A program made the position numbers and the translations under genes. 46,779 nucleotides of DNA, from assembly GCA_016295375.1 (NCBI GenBank), contig JAEDLI010000006.1, positions 1 to 46,779 of the forward strand, in the 5' to 3' direction. Positions 16,611 to 24,894 of the stretch are shown piece after piece; position 1 is the stretch's first letter; each line of letters begins with the position of its first letter. Source of the stretch: Fibrobacter sp. Lineage in GTDB: Bacteria > Fibrobacterota > Fibrobacteria > Fibrobacterales > Fibrobacteraceae. Below the pieces are notes generated by a model, which was not told the DNA's origin, searched no databases, and worked only from the letters and a program-made list of their open reading frames with translations.

Positions 16611-18674
16611 ATGTTCCATATAGTCACACCCGAAAAAGGAAAGCCGTTTACCATCGGACGAAAAGAGGATTGCGACATCCGATTCTCCGACGTTTTCGTT
16701 TCCAGGGAACATGCGACCATAGAATTCAACGACGGATTATGGAATCTAAAGAACCTTTCAAGCAATAGCGTCACCCAGGTCAACGATGAAGACGTCTCTG
16801 AAATTTCTCTGAAAGATGGCGACATCATCGTCATCGGGCTTCACCGATTGAGAGTGACTTTACGGGGCGACGACCTTTCCCTGCTGCTTTTGGATGCATC
16901 TGATTCTACGGAATCCTACACCTTGACCTCAGAAGACCAGGAGATTACACTGGAAGGTGAAAACGGGAACACCGCGTTCAAGGCGAAACTTTTGGATTCT
17001 GGCTGCAGACTCCATTTTGCAAAAAAATTGACGGATTCCGACGGCAAAAAAGGACACGAAATTCGCCTGGATGCAGGCGACACCATCCGTCTTGAAAACT
17101 TCGAGTTTTGGTTCCAGGCTGGTGACTTGCTGGTCAAGCGGGTCATGTCCGGATTTGACGTGACGCTTAGGAATCTGGATGTCTATGCCGGCAAAAAAGA
17201 GCTGTTGTCCGACATAAACCTCTACCTGCCCGCAGGAGAAATTCTTGCCATTATCGGACGCTCCGGCCAAGGAAAAACTTCGCTCCTAAAACTGCTGAAA
17301 GGGGAATACACCAAGTCTCCCGAAGGCGATGTCCTTTATTCCGGGCTGGATTACCGCAATAAAGAAATCCGCAAACGGATAGCCTTCTTACCGCAGGACC
17401 CGGCACTCCACAAGGACTTGACTGTCATGGAAACACTCCTGCATGGGGCGAAAATTTCCATGGACAAAAAGGAGCTAAAGGAATCTTTCCAGGAACATGC
17501 CGACCGAATTTATGAGCTGTTCGGACTTACCGCACGCAAGAACAACCCCGTAAAGACATTGAGCGGTGGCGAAATGCGAAGGCTAGCCCTGGCCCAGGAA
17601 CTTATCGGCTCTCCTGGCCTGATTGTGCTGGATGAGCCCCTTTCGGGTCTGGACCCCTACAACGCCAACATTTTGTGCACCCACCTGAAACAGCTAGCCT
17701 TCTTGGGCCATACGGTTGTTCTTACCACCCATAGCTACGAGGCCCTGAACATCGCCAACAAGGTGTTGGTTATCCATCAGGGCAAGCAGGTCTTTTATGG
17801 TTCTCGCGAAGAATCGGTGGGGTTTTTCAATACTAAAAGTGCCGAAAGTATTTTAGCGGGATTGAACGACGACTCCTTTATCCGCTGGGCATCTTCGAAA
17901 AAATCTATGGAAGTGGCTGACTGCGAAAAGAAGAACCGAACCTATTTCAAGACCGATAAAAAATCGGCTTTACTCCCGTACCATATCCAATTGATTCTCA
18001 AGCAGTGGTTTCGCGACAAGGGAAAACTCTTTGCCCTGTTTATTCAGCCCTTTATCCTCGGATTTGTCTTCTCCCAGATTTTCTCCAATAATTCGCCCCT
18101 TGGGATTGTAAGCTTTGCCTTAATCCTCTGTGCCAACTGGTTTGCCCTTTCCCTTTCGATTCGAGAAATCGTCCAGGAAAAAGAAATCTTGACTAACGAC
18201 TTGCGAAAAGGCATGTCCATCGCCCCCTACCTGCTTGCCAAAACGGGAATTCCCTCTGTTGCGGCCTTCATGCAGACCTTCGTTATTTACGGTTTTATCT
18301 CCTTCAAGGTGACGATGCATCCGACCTTAGCGATTCTTGCCCTTGTATTTGCCCTGACGGTGATTCCTGCCGTATGCATGGGCTGCCTTGTCAGCGCATT
18401 TTCCAAGAATCCCGGACAGGCGAACGCTTTCTTGCCCTTGATTATCATTCCGCAGGTGGCCTTGGCCGGAGCCCTTGTTCCCCTGGACCAGATGCAGGCT
18501 ATCGGAAAGGCTCTTTCCTTTGCCATTTGGTCAAGGTTCGACCAAGACGCCCTTCTGGATTTACTTTTGGACAGGCCTTTCGAGAGCCTGAACTTTGTTA
18601 TGTTGATGACACTCATCATTATATTTTGTATTATAACCTTCGTCAATTTACACCTCCTTAGAAAAGCAAAATGA
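16611..18674 (+). CDS. ABC transporter with N-terminal FHA domain (ABCG-like half transporter)
   Basis: This encodes 687 aa. Residues 1-85 are an FHA phosphothreonine-binding domain with GRKEDCDI, then SREHA. Residues 90-185 form a second beta-rich region. The ATPase domain has Walker A GRSGQGKTS (216-224), a Q-loop FLPQDP, signature LSGGE (317-321) and Walker B LIVLDEPLSGLD. From about 465 there are six hydrophobic segments of the ABC2 type. The order ATPase-membrane domain is that of ABCG-like exporters. The FHA domain predicts control by a Ser/Thr kinase, and a kinase gene follows with a 4-nt ATGA overlap. The substrate is unknown. Confidence 0.92.
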   Translation: MFHIVTPEKGKPFTIGRKEDCDIRFSDVFVSREHATIEFNDGLWNLKNLSSNSVTQVNDEDVSEISLKDGDIIVIGLHRLRVTLRGDDLSLLLLDASDSTESYTLTSEDQEITLEGENGNTAFKAKLLDSGCRLHFAKKLTDSDGKKGHEIRLDAGDTIRLENFEFWFQAGDLLVKRVMSGFDVTLRNLDVYAGKKELLSDINLYLPAGEILAIIGRSGQGKTSLLKLLKGEYTKSPEGDVLYSGLDYRNKEIRKRIAFLPQDPALHKDLTVMETLLHGAKISMDKKELKESFQEHADRIYELFGLTARKNNPVKTLSGGEMRRLALAQELIGSPGLIVLDEPLSGLDPYNANILCTHLKQLAFLGHTVVLTTHSYEALNIANKVLVIHQGKQVFYGSREESVGFFNTKSAESILAGLNDDSFIRWASSKKSMEVADCEKKNRTYFKTDKKSALLPYHIQLILKQWFRDKGKLFALFIQPFILGFVFSQIFSNNSPLGIVSFALILCANWFALSLSIREIVQEKEILTNDLRKGMSIAPYLLAKTGIPSVAAFMQTFVIYGFISFKVTMHPTLAILALVFALTVIPAVCMGCLVSAFSKNPGQANAFLPLIIIPQVALAGALVPLDQMQAIGKALSFAIWSRFDQDALLDLLLDRPFESLNFVMLMTLIIIFCIITFVNLHLLRKAK

Positions 18675-20182
18675 GTCCCGAGAATCAATCAAATACTTTC
18701 CCTCGCCCTTTTAACGAAAACTATGACCTGATAGATACTCTCGGACGGGGAGGCATGGGCTACGTCTATAAAGCTCTAGACAAACGACTCGGTCGCGAAG
18801 TGGCCCTGAAGGTGTTGGACTCGTCTTCTGACGAAGAGGCAATCCAGAGGTTTTACCTGGAAGCCCAGGCCATGAAAGAACTGGACCACATGAACATTGT
18901 CCAGATTTTCGACTTTGGAAAGCAGGCCAACCAGCTTTTTATTGCCATGACCTATGTGAAGGGAGTGGCCCTCTCCGACATTTTGCAAAAGCAGAGCAAA
19001 CTCCCCTTCTCTTCTATTGAGGTGATTATCAAGCAGATTGCCCGCGGTCTTTTGTATGCCCACAACCACGGTATTGTCCATAGGGATGTGAAGCCCTCCA
19101 ACATCATGATTACCCACGATAACCGTGTCTATATCATGGATTTCGGGATTTCTTACATCCAGGAGATGGAAAAACAGCGCCTTACCAGAACGGGTATGAC
19201 CATGGGCACGCCCGAGTATATGTCTCCGGAACAGTGCCACGGCGAAGAAGTGACCCTCCAGTCCGACATTTACAGCATGGGCATCATTTTGTTTGAAATG
19301 ACCTGCGGACAACTCCCATTCAACGGCAACAAGCCCATAGAAATTGCCATTCAGCATGTGCAAAAACAACCGCCTGACCCGCGACAGTTCAGGCCGGACA
19401 TGCCCAAGGGGCTTGCAGAGATGATACTCAAATGCCTCAAGAAGAAGCTGAACGAGCGTTTCCACGACATGCAGGAATTTTTGGATACCTGCGATGCGGT
19501 TTTCCCACAAAAGGACACCCGAAGCACAGGAAAAATTACAGGACGGAAAACTTCTTTGTTCAGTCATGGACGAGAATCCATTGCCGAAGTGGCCACCAAG
19601 ATTCCTTCTAAGGCAAAAAAAATCCACCGCAAGCTTACGGCTCTTGCCCTTTCTATATTCCCGCTGATTATCATCTTGATGGTGCTCCTGATGCTCACTC
19701 ACAAACCCGAAAGCACCCTGCGAGATTTAGACTGGGACGATGCGGTAGGCAATTTTGAAACCAAGGCCCTGGAAAATGACGGCGATGTGGACTATGGTCT
19801 AGACAACCTGGGCGACGGCGACCTGAAAACGGCATGGCTCAATAGCATGCCCCTGAAGCCGCAGAATCCCGTTTTGAGCCTTTATTTCAAGAAAAACACC
19901 TTGGTCACCCACCTGGGAATAGCCATCGGATACCAAAAATCCGTTGACGACCTGTTTGGCGACCGGTTTCGTATTTTCAAGAAGCCGAAAACTATTACGG
20001 TAGAAACTGCTGACGGATTCAAGCAAAAAATCAATCTGGAAAATATCAAGGGCATGCAGTACCCCACCATCCAGGCCATCGAAACCACAGAACTCAAGTT
20101 CTATTTGGAAGACATCTACGAAGGCGAAAACGAAGATTTCGCCATTTCGGAAATAAGGCTCCTGGGGATGGAAGTTGATTAG
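18671..20182 (+). CDS. Transmembrane Ser/Thr protein kinase with outer discoidin-like module
   Basis: This encodes 503 aa. The kinase domain (about 19-285) is complete: glycine loop GRGGMGYVY, K47, catalytic HRDVKPSN (D139), DFG at 157-159 and GTPEYMSPEQ. A membrane helix follows (about 322-345, LALSIFPLIIILMVLLML). The outer part (350-503) has the shape of a discoidin/NADase-type carbohydrate-binding module (NLGDGDLKTAWLN, a C-terminal AISEIRLLG strand), seen on several bacterial kinases. It is therefore probably a surface sensor that phosphorylates cytoplasmic partners. The obvious candidate is the FHA-ABC protein encoded directly upstream; this pairing is inference. The start overlaps the upstream stop. 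Confidence 0.92.
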   Translation: MSPENQSNTFPRPFNENYDLIDTLGRGGMGYVYKALDKRLGREVALKVLDSSSDEEAIQRFYLEAQAMKELDHMNIVQIFDFGKQANQLFIAMTYVKGVALSDILQKQSKLPFSSIEVIIKQIARGLLYAHNHGIVHRDVKPSNIMITHDNRVYIMDFGISYIQEMEKQRLTRTGMTMGTPEYMSPEQCHGEEVTLQSDIYSMGIILFEMTCGQLPFNGNKPIEIAIQHVQKQPPDPRQFRPDMPKGLAEMILKCLKKKLNERFHDMQEFLDTCDAVFPQKDTRSTGKITGRKTSLFSHGRESIAEVATKIPSKAKKIHRKLTALALSIFPLIIILMVLLMLTHKPESTLRDLDWDDAVGNFETKALENDGDVDYGLDNLGDGDLKTAWLNSMPLKPQNPVLSLYFKKNTLVTHLGIAIGYQKSVDDLFGDRFRIFKKPKTITVETADGFKQKINLENIKGMQYPTIQAIETTELKFYLEDIYEGENEDFAISEIRLLGMEVD

Positions 20183-20290
20183 GGGCTAGGATCTAGGGGC
20201 TAGGGTATAGAGGATAAGGGTATGAGGTGTGAGGCCGCTTCGCTTTGAGGGATGTCATCCTCGCGCAGGCGAGGATCCGCTTGAGGAATT
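20183..20290. repeat. Repeat mosaic between kinase gene and yraN
   Basis: It has three parts. First is TAG-rich filler (GGGGCTAGGATCTAGGGGCT type) at 20183-20225. Second is a TGAGGCC-GCTTCGC-TTTGAGG unit at 20230-20250. Third is GTCATC plus hairpin ATCCTCGC-GCAG-GCGAGGAT (20257-20276) plus CCGCTTGAGGAAT. The last block gives yraN its GAGG ribosome site. Confidence 0.7.
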
Positions 20291-20294
20291 AACA

Positions 20295-20723
20295 ATGAAA
20301 AATGAATCTGTGAATCGAAATTCGGTCAAGTCCGTCAACCGCAAGAAGGGTAACGCTATCGAGACGGAGGCTTCTGCCTACCTGATGCGGAACGGTTATG
20401 AAATTCTGGACAGAAACTACGCCTACCGCGGAGGCGAGCTGGACATTGTGGCCCGAGACGGACAGACCGTCGTTTTTGTAGAAGTCAAGTCCGTGTGGAC
20501 CGCTGGACAAGGAAACCCCGCTGCCCGCGTCAATGCACTCAAGCAGCGTAAAATCTGGAACACCGCCTGCCATTACCTCTACACTCAAAAAGAAAAGGCC
20601 CCAAAAGGCTTTGACACACCCTGCCGTTTCGACGTCCTTTCTATTCGCGCTTACCAGAAACCCATGCAGTTTGAACACTACAAGAACGCCTTCGAAGGGT
20701 CGCAGGTGATTCCGCAATGCTAG
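20295..20723 (+). CDS. yraN: YraN/UPF0102 family nuclease-like protein
   Basis: This encodes 142 aa starting MKNESVNRNS; ATG 20295 follows GAGG at 8 nt. The family core is KKGNAIETEASAYLMRNGY, then NYAYRGGELDIVARD and VVFVEVKSV, giving the E-x-D...E-V-K arrangement of the PD-(D/E)xK-like endonuclease fold. The biochemical role of YraN is not settled; Holliday-junction-resolvase-like activity has been proposed. A longer frame from 20229 reads through the repeat element and is rejected. The gene stands between two repeat mosaics. Confidence 0.88.
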   Translation: MKNESVNRNSVKSVNRKKGNAIETEASAYLMRNGYEILDRNYAYRGGELDIVARDGQTVVFVEVKSVWTAGQGNPAARVNALKQRKIWNTACHYLYTQKEKAPKGFDTPCRFDVLSIRAYQKPMQFEHYKNAFEGSQVIPQC

Positions 20724-20807
20724 GGGTTAGGGGGTACGAGGTTCGAGGCGCGTGGTTTGAGGTTCGAGATGTCATCCCCGACCTGGTCGGGGATCCGCTC
20801 GAGGAAT
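20724..20807. repeat. Repeat mosaic between yraN and the YrdC-family gene
   Basis: TAG-rich filler is followed by GAGGTTCGAG units and then GTCATC plus hairpin ATCCCCGA-CCTGG-TCGGGGAT (20774-20794) plus CCGCTCGAGGAAT. The last part is a second copy of the element before yraN, with a different stem but the same flanks. Confidence 0.7.
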
Positions 20808-20861
20808 CAGAAGTTCGGTTAGAAGGTCAATAAATTTGATGGAATAAAAGGTATTTGGTCT

Positions 20862-21455
20862 ATGCGTTTTGAAGTACATCCAGCCAATCCACAGGCAAGA
20901 ATCGTTAAACTTGCGGCTGCCGCCTTGGAAGACGACGGTCTGGTTCTCTACCCCACCGAATCCGGTTATGCTATCGGTTGTAACGCGGAATCTCCGAAGG
21001 CAATCCACAAGCTTTACGCTCTGAAAAAGCCTATGAAGAAATTCTTCATGGCCCTGATCGTGCCAAACATCAAGGCGGCTACGGACTATGCCCGCGTAGA
21101 TAACTTCGCCTTCAACATCATGAAGCCGAGAGTCCCTGGGCCCTACACCTTTGTTTTGCCTGCGGACCCGCACATCGCCAGGAGGCTAGACGTAAAGCGT
21201 CCAGAAATCGGCATCCGTATGCCGACACACCCCTTCTTCACGGAACTGTTCCAGCATTTTGACAAGCCTATCCTAAGTACGGCGGCAAAGCTCAGCGAAG
21301 AAGACCTTTACGACCCCGACGAAATATGGAAGACCTTCGAGCACTCCGTAGAGATGATGGTGGACTGCGGGCCTATTGAAATCAACCCCACGAACATCAT
21401 CAGCCTGGTGGGAGACCAGGTGGAAGTGATTCGTGGGGAACTGTTGGACCCCTAA
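20862..21455 (+). CDS. YrdC/YciO/Sua5-family protein (threonylcarbamoyl-AMP synthase-like)
   Basis: This encodes 197 aa, a single YrdC-like domain. Family features are LVLYPTESGYAIGCNA, the K-K-P motif (ALKKPMKKFF), PGPYTFVLPA and EIGIRMPTHPF near the nucleotide site. TsaC/Sua5 proteins make threonylcarbamoyl-AMP from Thr, bicarbonate and ATP for the t6A37 tRNA modification. The YciO branch shares the fold and its role is less certain; this short form with PGPYTFVL fits the YciO-like group. No clear Shine-Dalgarno; a TATTTG lies a few nt before the ATG. Confidence 0.85.
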   Translation: MRFEVHPANPQARIVKLAAAALEDDGLVLYPTESGYAIGCNAESPKAIHKLYALKKPMKKFFMALIVPNIKAATDYARVDNFAFNIMKPRVPGPYTFVLPADPHIARRLDVKRPEIGIRMPTHPFFTELFQHFDKPILSTAAKLSEEDLYDPDEIWKTFEHSVEMMVDCGPIEINPTNIISLVGDQVEVIRGELLDP

Positions 21456-21467
21456 TTTTTCGATTGA

Positions 21468-22565
21468 TTAGTTTCCGTTGATGCAGCGGACAGAGTAAGC
21501 GTTGCCCTTGTTGTTCACAAGCTGTCGGACCATCTGGTCTGACATGCGGCCCATGGCCCAAAGCCAAATGGTTTCGTTCCTGCCGTTCTGGGACGACCAG
21601 AAACCGGCATACTCGCCCATATCCTCGTAACGCACCGTCTTGGAACCGATCATCTTACGGTAGCCCGAAGAGAAAACCGTAAAGCCATATTCGTCTGTGC
21701 CGCCACCGCCGTGCCAACCCGTGGTGGCCTTCAGTTTGCTTGCAAATGCACCGCACTTATCAACGCCATCGTAGCATTGGGTAAGGCCCGTCAGCATATC
21801 CTGCCATTCCCTGTCACGGGGCAGGTGCCAGCCTTCGGGGCAAGCCTTGCGGGCTCCTTCTAAATCGTAAAGACGGCCACTACGGACACAGTAGTTATCC
21901 TTGTCCTCATAGCACCAGGAATGCCCGGGCACGTTGTAATTTACGTTCTGGGCGAACCATTCACGGCCCTCGATCTTGATGGTCCTGTAAACCTGACCGT
22001 CGCGGGGGTCCTTGAACTGGCTGGAATTGTCGCGGATGGTGGCTCGGTGTTCCTGTTCTTCGCGCCTGAAATTCACCAGCAGTTCGCGCTTGTACTTTTC
22101 GCCCTTTTCGTATTTCTTGTTCCATTCGTCCTGGGCTTTTTTGTTGAAGAACTTGATTTTCAGGTCTCCAACAGCATAGAGGATATCTCCGCAGGCCAAA
22201 TCCACACCTGCCACATGCACGACCAGGTCTTCTTTGCCGTATGTTTCGGGGTCACCAAAGTAAGAAATCCAGGCTTCCTTGGTGGTGTTACATACGGAGA
22301 AAAAGTCCCCTTTTTCGATTACTTCGGCGGGAACGGTCATGTTTCCGGAGACCGCAAAAGAGAATACTTCGCTATCCACCTTGAAAGATACCGGTTGCAC
22401 GTTCTTGTAGTGGGTGTACTTGCCAAGACGGACATTGCCGCTAATCTTTGCAGAAGCGTAATTAGCCTCTTCGTTGGTCTTGAAAATAGAGTCCCACGAC
22501 TTGGGCAGGGCAAAGGCACAAATTGCAGACAGACAGACTAAAAAACAGATAGTTTTGCGAATCAC
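21468..22565 (-). CDS. Secreted protein with Fibrobacter succinogenes major paralogous domain
   Basis: This encodes 365 aa with a GTG start after GAGGGG. A signal peptide (MIRKTICFLVCLSAICAFA) is followed by a novel N-terminal region with several Cys. From about residue 187 comes the FISUMP domain: DGQVYRTIKIEGREWFAQN, SWCYEDKDNYC, GRLYDLEGARKACPEGWHLP, W-x-D/M, then GFTVFSSGYR, FWSSQ and YSVRCIN. This lineage-marker domain is expanded in Fibrobacter and occurs in some Bacteroidetes. It resembles lectin-like/sulfatase-modifying-factor folds and is thought to be extracellular; its ligand is unknown. It is convergent with the YrdC-family gene, 12 bp apart. Confidence 0.92.
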   Translation of the reverse strand: MIRKTICFLVCLSAICAFALPKSWDSIFKTNEEANYASAKISGNVRLGKYTHYKNVQPVSFKVDSEVFSFAVSGNMTVPAEVIEKGDFFSVCNTTKEAWISYFGDPETYGKEDLVVHVAGVDLACGDILYAVGDLKIKFFNKKAQDEWNKKYEKGEKYKRELLVNFRREEQEHRATIRDNSSQFKDPRDGQVYRTIKIEGREWFAQNVNYNVPGHSWCYEDKDNYCVRSGRLYDLEGARKACPEGWHLPRDREWQDMLTGLTQCYDGVDKCGAFASKLKATTGWHGGGGTDEYGFTVFSSGYRKMIGSKTVRYEDMGEYAGFWSSQNGRNETIWLWAMGRMSDQMVRQLVNNKGNAYSVRCINGN

Positions 22566-22651
22566 AAAAACCCCTCGTTAAAAACAGCAACAATCATAGT
22601 TTTTTTTAAGACTTATGGCATCACCATTATGCAGAATCAAGCTAAAAAAGC

Positions 22652-22657
22652 TACATT
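22652..22657 (+). promoter_or_regulatory. -10 box of purU (TACATT), 7 nt before ATG
   Basis: TACATT ends 7 nt before the purU ATG, the same geometry as for metG, the RND gene and the GntR-like gene. A weak AGG lies within the gap. Confidence 0.4.
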
Positions 22658-22664
22658 GTAGGCC

Positions 22665-23510
22665 ATGGCAAAAAACAAGTACATCCTTCAGATTCATTGC
22701 CCGGATCAGACAGGACTTATTGCGGGTACTACCCAGGTCCTTGCAAAAGCGGGCGCTAATATTATTGATTTACAACAACATACGGCCAAGGACATCGAGA
22801 CCTTTTTCCTCAGGGCCGTTTTCGAGATGGAATCAGAGGACGTCCAGGAGATTTACAAACATCTTGAAACCCTGGAAGGTCACCTGAAACTCAACTGGAA
22901 GCTGTTCGATACTTCCAAGATTGAACGTGTCGCCATTTTTGTGTCCAAGACAGACCACTGTCTCTACGATTTACTCCTCAAACAGCGTGACGGAGACCTG
23001 CCTTGCGAATTCAGCTGTATCGTCGGAAACCACCCCGATCTTGGACCCGTGGGCGGAACCTTTGGCGTGCCTTTCTACTACGTTCCCAGCAATCCGGACA
23101 AGACCATTCCCGAAAACCGTTTCCGCGAAATCATCGCCGAGACCAGAACCGATACGGTGGTCCTCGCCCGCTACATGCAGATTTTGAGCGAAGCCTTTAC
23201 CGAAGAATTCAAGTACCGCATCATCAACATCCACCACGGGTTTCTGCCCGCCTTCAAGGGAGCTAAACCCTACCACCAGGCCTGGCACAAGGGTGTGAAA
23301 ATTATTGGTGCTACCGCCCATTTCGCAACAGAAGACCTGGACCAGGGCCCCATCATCTGCCAGGATATCCAGCGAGTGCCCGAAACGGCCAGCATCGACG
23401 AACTGGTGGAACTGGGCAAGGATATCGAGAAGCGGACCCTTTCTGCTGCCCTGAAACTCTGGCTTGAACACCGCGTGTTCGTCTATGCCGGAAGAACATT
23501 CATTTTGTAG
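22665..23510 (+). CDS. purU: Formyltetrahydrofolate deformylase
   Basis: This encodes 281 aa, the usual PurU length. Residues 1-85 form the ACT regulatory domain (CPDQTGLIAGTTQVLAKAGA). The rest is the formyltransferase-type domain with NIHHGFLPAFKGAKPYHQA (family HHSFLPAF) and ATAHFATEDLDQGPII, holding the catalytic His and Asp. It hydrolyses 10-formyl-THF to formate and THF, balancing one-carbon units and feeding formate to purine synthesis. It is apparently monocistronic with a leaderless-type start. Confidence 0.95.
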   Translation: MAKNKYILQIHCPDQTGLIAGTTQVLAKAGANIIDLQQHTAKDIETFFLRAVFEMESEDVQEIYKHLETLEGHLKLNWKLFDTSKIERVAIFVSKTDHCLYDLLLKQRDGDLPCEFSCIVGNHPDLGPVGGTFGVPFYYVPSNPDKTIPENRFREIIAETRTDTVVLARYMQILSEAFTEEFKYRIINIHHGFLPAFKGAKPYHQAWHKGVKIIGATAHFATEDLDQGPIICQDIQRVPETASIDELVELGKDIEKRTLSAALKLWLEHRVFVYAGRTFIL

Positions 23511-23530
23511 AAAGCGGTCAACAGTCATGA

Positions 23531-23588
23531 GTTGCTAGATTGTCTAAAAGCGAAATTCTCTAGTAACTAGTAACTGTTAACTAGCAAC
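23531..23588. repeat. TAG-type repeat framed by GTTGCTAG / CTAGCAAC
   Basis: GTTGCTAG (23531-23538) and its exact reverse complement CTAGCAAC (23581-23588) frame a stretch containing TAGTAACTAGTAAC. It belongs to the same filler family as 7781 and 42525. Confidence 0.55.
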
Positions 23589-23605
23589 TCTTATAAGGAG
23601 ACACC

Positions 23606-24100
23606 ATGTCCGAAGAAATCAAGAATGAAGAAGAGAAGGTTGTTGAAACGCCTGTCGAAACAACGCCAGCAACCGCTGCAGACGTTCCCGCCGAAAAGCC
23701 TGCTGAAACAACTGCCGCCGAACCGGAGCAGCCAGCCATTTCCGAAACCCAGCCCCAGATTATCGTCCAGAAGGAACGGGGTTTTTCCCACTATGTGGGC
23801 TTCGCCCTGCTCTGCGTGCTGTGCATCTGCTTCTTCTTTATGCCGGGAATCGCACTCACCTTCGGCGTGAGCCAACTAGTCTCGCTGAACGGTGCTGCCG
23901 CCTGGATTTTCAGCGCCATCTTGAGCTTTATCATCTGGCTCATCTTCAAGTTGAAGGTCAAGGGATTCAAGAAATCCTTCTATTTCTACATCGGACTTTG
24001 CGTGGTGGTTTTTGCTCTGCTTATCGCCATCGAGGTGTTGACCGAAAAACTGAACGTATTCGCCAGTATCTTTGCCCTTTTGAGCGGAGCCGCGGTGTAA
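23606..24100 (+). CDS. Small polytopic membrane protein with acidic Pro/Ala/Thr-rich N-tail
   Basis: This encodes 164 aa. AAGGAG lies 6-7 nt before ATG. Residues 1-58 are an acidic, disordered-looking tail rich in E, P, A and T. Four hydrophobic segments follow (about 62-83, 88-100, 102-115 and 127-160), with a short basic loop KLKVKGFKK. No signal peptide and no known family. The tail is predicted cytoplasmic. Function unknown. Confidence 0.8.
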   Translation: MSEEIKNEEEKVVETPVETTPATAADVPAEKPAETTAAEPEQPAISETQPQIIVQKERGFSHYVGFALLCVLCICFFFMPGIALTFGVSQLVSLNGAAAWIFSAILSFIIWLIFKLKVKGFKKSFYFYIGLCVVVFALLIAIEVLTEKLNVFASIFALLSGAAV

Positions 24101-24112
24101 CGCATGTGAAAT

Positions 24113-24212
24113 GAGTCGTGAATCGTGAGTTGTGAGGTTCGAGGATGACAACTCTTGAGACCAACAATCCTAACCACTGACCACTAACCCCTAGATCCTA
24201 ACCCCTACCCCT
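24113..24212. repeat. Repeat filler directly upstream of pyrE
   Basis: GTGAATCGTGAGTTGTGAGG-type and CTAACCACTGACCACTAACCCC / CTAGATCCTAACCCC-type units run up to the pyrE ATG. No Shine-Dalgarno or -10 is visible in the last 40 nt. The CCCCTAGATCCTA motif recurs near 41000 and, inverted, near 20190. Confidence 0.6.
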
Positions 24213-24884
24213 ATGAATATCAAAGACCAGTTTGTCCATTTTCTTGTAGAATCCGGTGCTCTCAAGTTCGGTGACTTTATCACCAAGAGCGGTCGCGAGA
24301 CCCCGTACTTCATCAACACCGGAGAGTTCCGTACGGGAGCAAGTCTTTCTAAGCTTGCCGAGTACTACGCCAGCACTTTCATGGTTCACTTTGACGGCAA
24401 GGCCCAGAACCTCTACGGCCCGGCCTACAAGGGAATTCCCCTGTGTGCCGCAACGGCCATGAAACTCTCCGACGTCTATGGTCAGAACCTCACCTTCACC
24501 TACAACCGCAAAGAAGTGAAGGACCACGGCGAAGGCGGTTCTCTGGTGGGCTACAAGTACACCGAAAAGACCGACGTGGTCATCATCGAAGACGTGATTA
24601 CCGCAGGCACCAGCGTGAACGAGACCATGCAGGCCCTCTCCAAGATTGAAAACGCCAATGTGGTCGGCCTCTTGATTTCGGTGGACCGCAAGGAAAAACT
24701 GGAAAACGGCAAGTCCGCCCTTCAGACCGTGCAAGACGAATACGGCATCGTGGCCCACTCCATCGTGAACATCAACGACATCATCGCGTTCCTCGAAAGC
24801 GAAGAGAACCGCAAGGCCATCAACGCCCCCGAAAGAATTCTCGACAAGGTTTACGCCTACCGCGAAAAGTGGGGCGCAAACTAA
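24213..24884 (+). CDS. pyrE: Orotate phosphoribosyltransferase
   Basis: This encodes 223 aa. It makes orotidine 5'-phosphate from orotate and PRPP in pyrimidine synthesis. The PRPP-binding motif is VVIIEDVITAGTS. YNRKEVKDHGEGG holds the catalytic-loop Lys/His residues, and FINTGEF and GPAYKGIPL are typical of the family. The start has no visible ribosome site because repeat filler abuts the ATG. It precedes a lipoprotein and a barrel-like gene with very short gaps. Confidence 0.95.
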   Translation: MNIKDQFVHFLVESGALKFGDFITKSGRETPYFINTGEFRTGASLSKLAEYYASTFMVHFDGKAQNLYGPAYKGIPLCAATAMKLSDVYGQNLTFTYNRKEVKDHGEGGSLVGYKYTEKTDVVIIEDVITAGTSVNETMQALSKIENANVVGLLISVDRKEKLENGKSALQTVQDEYGIVAHSIVNINDIIAFLESEENRKAINAPERILDKVYAYREKWGAN

Positions 24885-24894
24885 TTAGGTGAAA

